DNA of 64,000 bases. Origin: Toxonevra muliebris. Its lineage: Eukaryota; Arthropoda; Insecta; Diptera; Pallopteridae. Location: positions 310,001 to 374,000 of the forward strand of contig CAVNUY010000006.1 in assembly GCA_963691655.1 (NCBI GenBank). Reading direction: 5' to 3'. Both the position numbers and the translations under genes were made by a program. The notes below the pieces were generated by a model. It saw nothing but the letters and a program-made list of their open reading frames with translations, was not told the origin of the DNA and ran no database searches. Shown piece by piece: positions 43,052-53,002 of this stretch; the first letter of the stretch is position 1; every line of letters starts with the position of its first letter.

Positions 43052-43147
43052 ATGAAGGAGTCGCGCCGTACTGTGGTATCACAATGAGCCTAAATGTGCT
43101 TAAGTGTGCTTTCAAGCAGAAGGCTGCCACTCCAACCTAACCTAACC
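41778..43147 (+). mobile_element. LOA/I-group LINE, 5'-truncated, with 11-bp target duplication
   Basis: Flanked by TAGTATAAACG at 41767-41777 and 43148-43158. It contains the end of RT and a complete RNase H (next entry). The 3' end is GCCACTCCAACCTAACCTAA then CC; no poly-A. Insertion lies within hAT2 copy A. Segments of a second copy of this LINE occur at 47.59-53.0 kb. Confidence 0.92.
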
Positions 43148-43257
43148 TAGTATAAACGCGGTATTTCGGTAAAAAAAAGAAGCGGTATGCGGTTTTGGAA
43201 TTGAAAAAACGGTATACTACCGCGAAAAACTGTATAGATACGAGCGTTAGGTAAGTA

Positions 43258-43547
43258 TGTAGTCTATAGTTCCCGTGACACGGTCCACCATGTGAAGCAT
43301 GAAACGTTCAAAATGTTTAAGCAAAAGTTCTTTAAGTGACAGAAAGCATATGCACGTATAATTCCAGCTCTGGCTCGTCGGCAATTGGGGTCGAGTTCTT
43401 GCTTAAAATCACCTAATGCTATCATATCTACAGTAGTACAATTTTAAATTTACGTGCATAATAAGGGGGAGAGGATGGAAGGATAGGAAAGATCTAGATA
43501 TAAACGGATAGATTAAAAGAAAAGAGAAAAGAGAGAGAAGCTAGTAG
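43258..43547. other. no gene recognised; purine-rich stretch
   Basis: Unassigned sequence; 43460-43545 is strongly purine-rich (GGGGGAGAGGATGGAAGGAT, then AAAAGAGAAAAGAGAGAG). Confidence 0.4.
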
Positions 43548-43645
43548 TATCCGACCGAATATTCGGCCAAAAATACGGTTTCAGCTAAGTTTCGGTTTCG
43601 GCAAAAAATATGGCCGAATATTTGGCCGAAACCGAAACTTTGTAA
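43548..43645. repeat. hAT-like end rich in CCGAATATTCGGCC palindromes
   Basis: GACCGAATATTCGGCC (43552) and GGCCGAATATTTGGCCGAAA (43612) are palindromic units of a kind common at hAT termini. The partner end was not found, so this is probably a fragment. Confidence 0.4.
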
Positions 43646-43912
43646 ATTTTACTGTAAATTGCATTTCAAAGGACTGTTTTTATTTTTAGCATATAACTTA
43701 AAGTTATTCAATTTTGAATATTAAAATAAAAATGTGGATTTCAATTGTACCTATACCACAAAATGTATTTTTTTTAGTGCCTTTAATATGTATTTTCTTT
43801 ATTGTTAAAGTAATATTTTTGTTATTTTATATATACATATGTATATAAGTATGTATATTAGGGCGTACCAATTTGTATGGATGAATTTTTGTCGGAGTAC
43901 AGAAGAGTTCAA

Positions 43913-45325
43913 ATCGGCTTGTAATTAATTCTAGTGAAACACCACCAGGAAGATGCTAAGTAAGTGCAAATATCCACATCCAAAAACATTTCAGCACGGT
44001 CGTATTCCATGTAGCTAGGGCCAGTTGAATATTTTCCCAGTGCTGGACAGAATCGTTGCTGGAAGATAACTCCACCAATCGACTTGTAATTAATTCTAGT
44101 GGAACACCACCTGGAAGACGCTATGTAAATGCAAATATCCACATTCAAAAAAATTTCAGCACGGTCGTATTCCATGTAGCTAGGGCCAGTTGAATATTTT
44201 CCCAGTGCTGGACAGAATCGTTGCTTATGGATAACTCTACCAATCGACTTGTAGTGGAACACCACCAGGAAGACGCTATGTGAATGCAAATATCCACATT
44301 CAAAAAAATTTCAGCACGGTCGTATTTCATGTAGCTAGGGCCAGTTGAATATTTTTCCAGTGTGGACAGAATCGTTGCTGGTGGAGAACTTCACAAATCG
44401 ACTTGTAATTAATTCTAGTGGAACACCCCTAATAAGATGATATGTGAATGCAAATATCCACATTCAAAAAAATTTCAGCACGGTCGTATTCCATGTAGCT
44501 AGGGCCTGTTGAATATTTTCCCAGTGGTGGACAGAATCGTTGCTGGTGGATAACTCCACCAATCGACTTGTAATTAATTCTAGTGGAACACCACCAGGAA
44601 GACGCTATGTGAATGCAAATTTCCACATTCAAAAAAATTTCAGCACGGTCGTATTCCATGTAGCTGGGCCAGTTGAATATTTTTCCAGTGGTGGACAGAA
44701 TCGTTGCTGGAGGATAACTCCCCCAATCAACTTGTAATTAATTCTAGTGGAACACCACCAGGAAGATGCTAAGTGAATGTACATATCCACATTCAAAAAA
44801 ATTCCAGCACGGTCGTATTCCCTGTAGCTAGAGCCAGTTGAATATTTTTCCAGTGCTGGACAGAATCGTTGCTGGTGGATAACTTCACAAATCGACTTGT
44901 AATTAATTCTAGTGGAACACCACTAGGAAGATGCTATGTGAATGCAAATATCCACATTCAAAAAAATTCCAGCACGGTCGTATTCCATGTAGCTAGGGCC
45001 ACTTGAATATTTTTCCAGTGCTGCAGAAAATCGTTGCTGGTGAATAACTCCACTAATCGACATGTAATTAATTCTAGTGGAACATCGCTAGGAAGATGGT
45101 GTATGAATGCAAATATCCACATTCAAAAAAATTCCAGCACGGTCGTATTCCCTGTAGCTAGAGCCAGTTGAATATTTTTCCAGTGCTGGACAGAAACGTT
45201 GCTGGAGGATTACTCCACTGATCGACTTGTAATTAATTCGAGTGGAACACCATTAGGAAGATGCTACTATGGTGCAAATATCGACATTAAAAAAATTGCT
45301 ATTCCTTGCAAGTCTGGGCCACTGG
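43913..45325. repeat. 165-bp satellite, about 8.5 copies
   Basis: Units (marked by GTAATTAATTCTAGTGGAAC) start at 43921, 44086, 44251, 44405, 44570, 44734, 44899, 45064 and 45229. The period is 165 bp except for the third unit, which lacks 11 bp (TAATTAATTCT). The units are about 90 percent alike and include TTTCAGCACGGTCGTATTCC and GGACAGAATCGTTGCTGG. Because 165 is divisible by three, minus-strand frames run across unit borders; these are by-products. The array ends in decayed sequence beside hAT1 copy 2. Confidence 0.95.
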
Positions 45326-45529
45326 AGCCATTCTAATATTTCCTCTGAATTAGTTGGAATTGGGGCTGTATCATAGATTTTTTAAGTTTTGGGTGGAAAA
45401 AGAAATATGATCGTATCAGTATACCCCTAATTTATTCTAAATATTTGTAATTTTAATTAGTTTTATTGTTTTAAACAAGTTTTTGTTCATAAACATTTGT
45501 TCAATTTATTATTTCCCTGTCCTGCCAGG
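45326..45529. other. AT-rich spacer
   Basis: No recognisable feature between the satellite and the truncated hAT1 copy. Confidence 0.4.
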
Positions 45530-47267
45530 ACCACTTTTGGTCCTTTTTTTTCTGAATTGGTCCTTTTTCAAAAATATGAAGTAATTAACTTTCATATGTA
45601 ATGTATGAGTCACTCTGTGACTAAAAAATGTAATGTTAAAAAATCAGTGTAAGAAAGTTGTAGTAATGAAAGGTTATATTAAACAAACTAGTGTCTTTAT
45701 TCAATGCAGTAAAATTATTTGGAATTTTTCAGAACAGACTTGATGAAAATTTTTTTAAAAATCACTTTTTTGACCCAAATTTTTTTTATTTGAATTAGGG
45801 AGAGCAGGCCCTTCCCGAAAAACGGATTTTTGGCATTAAAATGTATTTAATAAATAGTAAAATAACAAATAAAAGAAACTAAATGGATACATGACGCACT
45901 ATTTTGGTTCTTTTTCGCGCGAATTTTTTACTTTTTTTAAGTATGATTTGAATACAAACAATACCTTGATTTTTTAATTTGGGCGACACAAGTGCAATTT
46001 ATGCATGATGTATTCATTTTTAGTCATATCTTTTTTTTTAGTTATTTGTACTATTTTTTGAAAAAATTTTAGCGACAAGAACCCGAACCGGGAAAGGGCG
46101 GCACGCCCCAATTCATATTAACAAAATTTGAGTCAAAAAGTGATTTTTAATCCCAATCAGAAGTGTAATCTGAACATTTACCAATAATTTGAAAACAATA
46201 AAATAACTTTTTTTCAATACACATGCCTAATTGAATCCGCCTTGTTGGCAATGGCTTCATCAGTAAGTCTGCCATCATGTTTTCGGTCGGACAGTAAGTG
46301 CAACTTTTTATCTACTTAGTCCTTTTGAAAACAAACTCGCGCGTTTTTGTGCTTTTATTGGCCAGAAACCTGAAAACTTCTCTCCTTCAATCGGTCTCAA
46401 GCAACTTTGTCTTCGTACAACTTTGATGCGTTCATTTGTTGATTAAATCCACTCAAAATTCGCCGAAGTCACACCAAGTCTTTGCATGCTTCTGATAAAC
46501 ACAGACCCGGTCGATGTAAGAGCATCTAAGTTGCTGACGAAATCTACATTGGTTTCGATACTACTGAGTAGTAAAGATTTAGCAACGCCATTCTGTTGAG
46601 GAGTATATGGCACTGTTTTTGGTTTTGAATACCGTTTTTTTCTAAATTCAAATTCAAAAATGACTTTACATTTGTATTCATCTATAAAAGAATATACTTT
46701 CTGCCTTGTTATTTTTTGATTTGTCGATATACTTGATATATTTCCAGTCCCAAAAATGTTCTTTGTATCTGAATTGCTAACCATTTTTTTGTTGTTGTTT
46801 TTGATATTGTTTAATGTGATATATGTTTTTACTATATAACAATCTCTTAAAATATTATAAGTAGTTTTTACATTTTACACACTTTTTAATACATATATGC
46901 TATATGAACTTGTAAGCACTTCTTTTTTTGTTTTTTCTGCTAATATATAATGTGATATACTTATGTTTGTACTATATAATAATCACTTAAAATATTATAA
47001 GTAATTTTTATATACCTTTCATTACATATGTGCTATATGAATTTCTGAGCACTTTTTTTTTGTTTTTTTGTTTTAGTTTGATATGAATGTATTCTCTAGC
47101 AATCGCTAAAAAAATATTATAAAATTGTTATACACATTTTACAATGTGCTATATTTACTTGTTAAATAAACAAAATAATTAAAAAAAAATTTGGCCCATT
47201 TTTTTCCATTTTGGTCCTTTTTGCTTTTGTTTTTGGCCCCAAAAAAAATTTTGATGTGGCAACCGTG
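45530..47267. mobile_element. hAT1 copy 2, inverted, left end truncated
   Basis: The right end GTGGCAACCGTG (47256-47267) and interior match hAT1 copy 1 in reverse orientation, including the Copia pieces and inner inverted repeat (about 45720-45830 and 46085-46205). The left end begins at AGGACCACTTTTGGTCC without the terminal CACGGTTGCC, so it is truncated. It is inserted within an M1 element (M1 sequence resumes at ACACCAACTAAAAAATTC, 47268). Confidence 0.9.
46250..46790 (-). pseudogene. joined Copia integrase and RNase H fragments inside hAT1 copy 2
   Basis: Minus-strand PKTVPYTPQQNGVAK (about 46615-46570) and, further down, the MMADLLT-like closing box of RNase H (near 46255-46275) repeat the arrangement of copy 1 with the same missing RT. 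Copy-specific indels exist upstream (an EYKCKVIFEFEF stretch). Confidence 0.85.
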
Positions 47268-47586
47268 ACACCAACTAAAAAATTCAAAAGAAAAACAAAG
47301 CGTATGCGATTGTCTGCTAAGGCCAAAAGAGTAAAGCTAGTGTTTGTGTATACTAAAATTTTGTATGGAGAACATTTTTAGTGTATTCGTCTCTTTCTTA
47401 CATTTTCTATACAACTAAATTTGTAAAAATGAAGACATAACTTACTTTAAATTGAACACCATGGTTGCATGAAAGGAGCACATTTTTCTTCATTTTGAGG
47501 AAAATTTACTTAAACGATAGAAATTTTCGTGGATTCAAATTGAGGAAACTTTTTCTTTGTTTTAGTGATGGATATTTTTCTGGGTG
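47268..47586. mobile_element. M1 element, one end (E1 type)
   Basis: Continues from the coding-like stretch PTKKFKRKTKR (47269-47310) through CTTCATTTTGAGGAAAATTT to the terminus TTTTTCTGGGTG (47586), reverse of CACCCAGAAAAA. Its other half was replaced by hAT1 copy 2. Confidence 0.7.
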
Positions 47587-49612
47587 TGGTTGCATAGGCT
47601 AATAGTAAGCGGACCACGGAGATGTGGGACTTAGTTATTGCTAACAGGGAGAACAAGCCAACCTTCATTATTTCAAATAGAAGAGAGGTTCTCCATCTCA
47701 TTCTAGTAAGTGAACACCCGTCACATCGTCTAAAGGACTAGCTTCTCGCAGGAGTGCTCTTTTTCTGATCACAACTACATTAACTTCACCATTTATAAAC
47801 TACATCCTACAGACTCTGAAGGCCCTAATTATTAAAAAGAAAATAGGAAGCGTACTGACTGGACAAGGTTCCAGGCTGTTATTGAGTTTCGGCATACAGC
47901 TTGCTCCTCCCTCTATCAAGCCATTTTTATTCTGGGATCGAAACCCTAAAAGTCCTCCTGAATACCCATTTTCCGGGGAGTGAAAACTTCACTGATCACA
48001 GTCCTTCTGTGAGCGATCATTCTTTAAGTAACTCCTCCCCGTTCCAATTGACTTACACACATAAAAAATGGGCCATCAAATCCTTCAGCACCTACAAATC
48101 TCGCGGGTCAGATGGTATCATTCAGCAAGGAGTTGAAAATGTCACTTCCTGGCTATTGAAAATTTATAATTCTTGCCTGAAAATCTCGTACATTCCCAAA
48201 AGCTGGAGGCTCGTGTAGTCTTCATACCCAAAGCAGGGAAGGCGTCGCACACCAAACCAAAGGACCAGACAGACTAGTCTGCCCTCCTTTTTCTTAAAAA
48301 AATTAGAATACGTTCTTGATTTTTTATATCAGCAGCTCAATCAATCCCACTCATATATCCCAGCCACAGCATGCCTATACTAAAGGCAAGTCTTTGGAAA
48401 CAGCGCTACATGTACTCAATGAGGAAGTTGAGAAATCACTGTCCAACAAAGAACATTGCAATCTTTATATCGAGGGGCTTTCAACAACGTCTACTCCGAC
48501 GCTGTCGTTAATGCTTTAATAAATCTTAATCTTGATGTTAATCTCGTTAGATTTATAGGACAACTACTTAAAACACGTGTCATCAGCTCCTCTATTGGAC
48601 ATTATCACGTTAAAAAGGTTGTCAATAGAGGCACATCGCAAGGAGGCGTATTATACCTTCTTATTTGGAATGTGGCTGTGAGCACAGTGTTTATGAGGAT
48701 GACATCTTCGTAATCCTTCATAGGTTACCAACTTCACTTCAGAATAAGACACAAGCTAAGTGCTCGGCTAGCAGACTCAGTGCCTTAATTTGTTGGGCTT
48801 CAGTTCAGGTTAAGCAACAAGCTAAGTGCTCTATTGGCAGACTCAGTGCTTCAATTCGCTGAACTAGGTCGAACATAAGCCATGCCAAGATTCTAATCCA
48901 CGATATGTCCGTACCAACTAACGTAGATTATATTTGCTCTACCCACACGTTCTTCACCCACATCCCCAGTAAAAAGGAATGCGTTAATAACGAAGTGGTC
49001 CCTGACAATTCAATTGGCATCCATACAGATGGGTCCAAATTGAAGGAAAGAGTCGGCTGTGGCATCTTCTCTAGCAAGCTGGATCTCAGACTCTCTTCCC
49101 GACTTCCTGACCATTGCAGCGTCTTTCAGGCGGAAGTAATAGCTATTTATTAAGCGTCTTATTTACAATGATGCATTCGATTCAAATATCCGCAGTTACA
49201 CGGACAACCAAGCAGCAATCAAGTCCCCTGCCGTTCTTTTCACAACAACAAAGCTTGTTTTTGACTGTCGATCTTCACTCAGCTTTTTGTCGAGTCACTT
49301 GTAGATCCACCTATATTAGGTACCTGGACACATAGATATTTCGGGTAACTGCAACGCCAACTTAACAGTTTAAATTTAGATGTATTTAACACGGGAAATA
49401 AATTTTTTTTTTTGAAAATCATGATGAATTTTAGTGATTTATTGATATGAATATTTTTTCCAATTTATTTTATGTTGGATACCCTAAGTTCAAATATCGG
49501 TACCACATACCGATATTTGGTATCGGTACCGAAAACCCGTCAAAATGGCGTGTTTCAGTAAAAATAAGTTTTTAATTTTGTTCGTTAATTTAGTGTTAAG
49601 CAAAACTACTTA
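47587..49612 (+). pseudogene. LOA/I-group LINE copy 2, segment 1 (endonuclease end to RNase H)
   Basis: Same family as the LINE at 41.78 kb but longer at the 5' side. Endonuclease C-terminal traces (NKPTFIISNRREVLHLILVS, 47655-47715) lead to NTHFPGSENFTD (47965) and SYKSRGSDGI-like RT entry (48085-48110). Then come QHAYTKGKSLETALH (48375), GAFNNVYSDAVV (48470) and NRGTSQGGVLYLLIW (48625). The YADD box is lost. RNase H traces follow: HTDGSKLKERVGCGIF (49023) and CSVFQAEVIAIY (49117). Many frameshifts and stops. It is cut at 49613 by an M1 element. Confidence 0.85.
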
Positions 49613-51167
49613 CACCCAGAGAAATACTTACCTCGTTTGAAGAAAAACGGCTATCAAATTGAGGAAAAATGGGAATGATTTGGCGCCATAGAAACGGTTT
49701 CCTCATTTAGATATACAAAATTTCTTTGAATTGAGGAAATATTTTTTCTTTATTTTAGAGAAAAAATTCTATGAAAGCAGGATGTTTTCTATAAATTAAA
49801 AAAATACGTCTTCAATTTGTAGAAATTGCGTTTTTCAAATGAATAATATTTTATTTCATTATGAGAAATTGTATATAACTTAGGTAAAATTTTCTCTCAG
49901 TTTGAGGAATAATTTTTCATAAATTGAATTCAATTTACTACCTTTTCAGAAAAAAAAATCCTCAATTTATGGAGTATTTTCTACAATTTTGTTTTAATTA
50001 AAAGGCATAGAAATTATTTTTTTTTTACTTGTATTCATTTATTATTTTATTTTTAATAAGTATTAAGGTTTACATTCATACGTCTTTTTACATACACTAC
50101 AGGCGTCGTCGCCTTGAAATGATCAAAAGTTCCTTATGGCCATCAAAACATTATAAATTGAAGTTTATTGAAATGTATATCTTTTCAATATATTTTTTTT
50201 TTCACAAAATATATCAACAGCCAACCGCTTCGCTTGAAATAGAGACGCCAACTAAAAAATTCAAAAGAAAAACAAAGCGTACGCGATTGTCTGCTAAGGC
50301 CAAAAGATTAAAGCTACACCCACAAAAATACCCATCTCTAAAACAAAGAAAAAGTTTCCTCAATTTGAATTCACGCAAATTTCTCTCGTTTAAGTAAATT
50401 TTCCTAAAAATGAAGAAAAATGTGCTCCTTTCTTGCAACCATGGTGTTCAATTTGAAGTAGGTTATTTCTTCATTTTTACAAATTTAGTTGCATAGAAAA
50501 TGTGAGAAAGCGACGAATATACCAAAAATGTTGTCCATACAAAATTTTGGTATACACAAAAAAGTAGCTTTACTCATTTGGCCTTAGCAGACAATCGCGT
50601 ACGCTTTGCTTTTCTTCTGAATTTTTTAGTCGGCGACTCTATTTCATGCGAAGCGGTTGTGAAATTTTGTATATCTAAATGAGGAAACCGTTTCTATGGC
50701 GCCAAATTATTCCCATTTTCCCTCAATTTGATAGCCGTTTTTCTACAAACTAGGTAAGTATTTCTCTGGGTGTGATAAGTAATGATAAATAAATAAAATA
50801 TATTGAAAAAATATAAATTTCAATAAACTTCAATTTATAATTTTTTGATGGCCATAAGGAACTTTTGGTCATTTCTAGGTGACGAAGCCTGTAGTGTATG
50901 TAAAAATACGTATGAATATAACCCTTAATACTTATTAAAAATAAAATAATAAATGAATACAAGTAAAAAATATGATTTCTATGCCGTTTAACTAAAACAA
51001 CATTGTAGAAAATATTCCATAAATTGAGGATTTTTGTTTTCTAAAAAGATAGTAAATTGACTTCAATTTATGGAAAATTATTCCTCAAACTGAGGAAAAT
51101 TTTACCTTAATTATATACAATTTCTCATATTGAAATAAAATATTATTCATTTGTATTCTTCTGGGAG
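49613..51167. mobile_element. M1 element (E2 ends) with an inner M1
   Basis: CACCCAGAGAAATACTTACC (49613) and CTTCTGGGAG (51158-51167) face each other, each next to TA (49611-49612, 51168-51169). The LINE frame stops at the left TA and resumes after the right TA, confirming insertion. TTGAGGAAA phrases recur in both orientations. A coding-like stretch (TPTKKFKRKTKRTRL, SAKAKRLKL, 50236-50310) lies mid-element. Confidence 0.75.
50317..50772. mobile_element. inner short M1 element (456 bp)
   Basis: An E1 end (CACCCACAAAAATACCCATC, 50317, preceded by TA) and an E2 end (TATTTCTCTGGGTG, 50772) bracket a deleted M1 in which the KKFKRK stretch appears on minus (50580-50660). The right flank is TG rather than TA. 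Confidence 0.6.
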
Positions 51168-51345
51168 TAGAGGAACAAAAATATCCTGGGTAGCGGAGCA
51201 TATTTGTGGTACTACTAGGCCAACATGGACCACTATGGACAATAGAAGGACTAAACAGCTACTCAACGTTAGTAGAAACTCCATCAGCAATACGACTTCG
51301 ATGCTCACGGGACACTGCATAATGGGGAGACACGCTGAAAAACTA
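51168..51345 (+). pseudogene. LINE copy 2, segment 2
   Basis: SWVAEHICGTTRPTWTTMDN and NRRTKQLLNVSRNSISNTTS, then LTGHCIMGRHA match 42675-42835 of the other copy. It is bounded by two M1 elements. Confidence 0.92.
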
Positions 51346-51627
51346 CACCCAGAAAATACCCTTCTCTAAAACAAAGAAAAAGTTTCCTCAATTTGAACCC
51401 ACGAAAATTTCTCTTGTTTAAGTAAACTTTCCTCAAAATTAAGAAAAATGTGCTCCTTTCATGCAACCATGGCGTTCATTTTGAAGTAAGTTATGTCTTC
51501 ATTTTTACAAATTTAGTTGTATAGAAAATGTAAGAAAGATACGAATATACCAAAAATGTTCTCCATACAAAATTTTAGTATAAACAAAAACTAGCTTTAC
51601 TCTTTTAGCCTTAGCACACAGTATGCC

Positions 51628-52153
51628 TAACGCTCGTATCAATACAGTTTTTCGCGGTAGTATACCGCTTTTTCAACTCCAAAACCGCATACCGCCCTTT
51701 TTTTATCAAAATACCGCGTTTATACAGGGAAAAAATATACAATTTTTGAATACTACGAAATTCAAATTTATCAATCACAATGCAAAACGTGTCGGAGAAC
51801 AAGGGCAACTCGTTGCTAGTATGCCTTTGAAAGAAGTGGAAACATTGAAGGCGATTCTTATCGTCAAATGTAACTTGAAATATTTATGCATTGATTTCTA
51901 TAAATACCTCATAGCAAAGCCGGAATCGCTTCGTCAAATTTCTTCAAAGCACAAATTCAGTACAACTAAAAAAGGTGATATGAAAATCGAGAACGAAGAC
52001 GATTTAGATGATGGATAAATTGCTTTCCTGGTTAATTTTCTTTGAAAAAATTGATACCGGGAAATATACAGTTTTTTCAAATCGATTTACAGTTTTTTAA
52101 AAATTTTTGGTGGAAATATACAGTTTTTGGTCGGAAAAAAGATACGAGCGTTA
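51628..52153. mobile_element. hAT2 copy B (526 bp)
   Basis: TAACGCTCGTATC (51628) and GATACGAGCGTTA (52141-52153), flanked by AGTATGCC on both sides (51620-51627 and 52154-52161). The related sequence at 53.62 kb shows the unfilled site (CAGTATGGCAGATAGCAG), confirming the duplication. CGGTAGTATACCGC and ACCGCATACCGCC lie subterminally. Confidence 0.95.
51722..52018 (+). CDS. small ORF of hAT2 (copy B), unknown protein with acidic tail
   Basis: The frame covering 51623-52018 ends NLKYLCIDFYKYLIAKPESL and MKIENEDDLDDG, matching the minus-strand ORF of copy A. The middle (51780-51870) differs in frame from copy A, which implies compensating indels in one copy. The upstream ATG at 51623 lies outside the element and is accidental. 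Function unknown; no transposase signature. Confidence 0.4.
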   Translation: MQGKNIQFLNTTKFKFINHNAKRVGEQGQLVASMPLKEVETLKAILIVKCNLKYLCIDFYKYLIAKPESLRQISSKHKFSTTKKGDMKIENEDDLDDG

Positions 52154-52896
52154 AGTATGCCAGATAGCAGAAAGTAATCTGAAATATTCTCAGGTCTACT
52201 GAAATTTGACAATTATGACATGTATTCGCTCAATAAATTTTGACAAATAATTTTGTTTATGAGAGAAAACTCTCTTAACCCATTTTCGTCAGCTGTACAA
52301 AAAAACATAAATGAAATAGAAGTATCAAAAAAATAAATTTCAATAAACTTCAATTTATAATTTTTTGATGGCCATAAGGAACTTTTGATCATTTCAAGGC
52401 GATGACGCCTGTAATGTATGTAAAAATACGTATGAATGTAAACCTTAATACTTATTAAAAATAAAATAATGAATGAATAAAAGTAAAAAAAAAAATGATT
52501 TCTATGCCTTTTAATTAAAACAAAATTGTAGAAAATATTCCATTAATTGAGGATTTTTTTTTCTAAAAAGGTGGTAAATTGACTTCAATTTATGGAAACT
52601 TATTCCTCAAACTGAGGAAAATTTTATCTAAATTATATACAATTTCTCATATTGAAATAAAATATTTTCATTTGAAAAACGCAATTTCTACAAATTGAAG
52701 ACATATTTCTTTAATTTATAGAAAACTTCCTTCTTTCATAGAAAATATTGTCTAAAATAAAGGAAAAATATTTCCTCAATTCAAAGAAATTTTGTATATC
52801 TAAATGAAAAACCATTTCTATGGCGCCACATCATTCCCATTTTTCCTCAATTTGACAGCCGTTTTTCTTCAAACGAGGTAAGTATTTCTCTGGGTG

Positions 52897-53002
52897 TAGG
52901 ATTGCCATTCAATGACTTCTATCGGGGCTACACGGCTCTGAAACTGTCTTCCCGTACATGTGCGAACGCCCATCTCTGGCCACAAGCAGATTTAAACTTC
53001 TG
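52897..53002 (+). pseudogene. LINE copy 2, segment 3
   Basis: GGATTGCCATTCAATGACTT continues the LINE from segment 2; it corresponds to 42838-42955 of the paralogue (LGLPFNDFCRG) with frameshifts that destroy the zinc-like tail. M1 sequence begins at 53003. Confidence 0.88.

Larger units (their letters stand above)
41382..43249. mobile_element. hAT2 copy A, hosting a LINE
   Basis: Ends TAACGCTCGTATC (41382) and GATACGAGCGTTA (43237-43249) are 13-bp perfect inverted repeats. Flanking octamers GGTAAGGA (41374-41381) and GGTAAGTA (43250-43257) are a 7/8 target duplication. Subterminal CGGTATACTACCGCG-like palindromes are present. A LINE fills 41778-43147; without it the element is about 0.5 kb, like copy B at 51.6 kb, which has the opposite orientation. 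Confidence 0.92.
51346..52896. mobile_element. M1 element (E1 to E2), hosting hAT2 copy B
   Basis: CACCCAGAAAATACCC (51346) and TATTTCTCTGGGTG (52883-52896), with TA on both sides (51344-51345, 52897-52898). In the paralogous LINE the site reads GACTAGGACTGCC, confirming precise TA insertion. Without hAT2 the M1 is about 1.02 kb, the best reference copy of the family. No transposase is recognised. Confidence 0.88.

Noticed and set aside
43124..43147. CCTAA repeats as a telomere relic
   Set aside because: Only about three units, lying at the exact 3' end of a LINE bounded by a target duplication; best read as the LINE's own tail.
43909..44659. Repetitive 55-residue minus-strand protein in the satellite
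   Set aside because: Frames stay open only because the unit is a multiple of three; no start context and no codon-position conservation is seen.
50029..50397. 122-codon protein gene
   Set aside because: Hydrophobic first half comes from the AT-rich M1 arm; only the basic stretch recurs among copies. Treated as part of M1.
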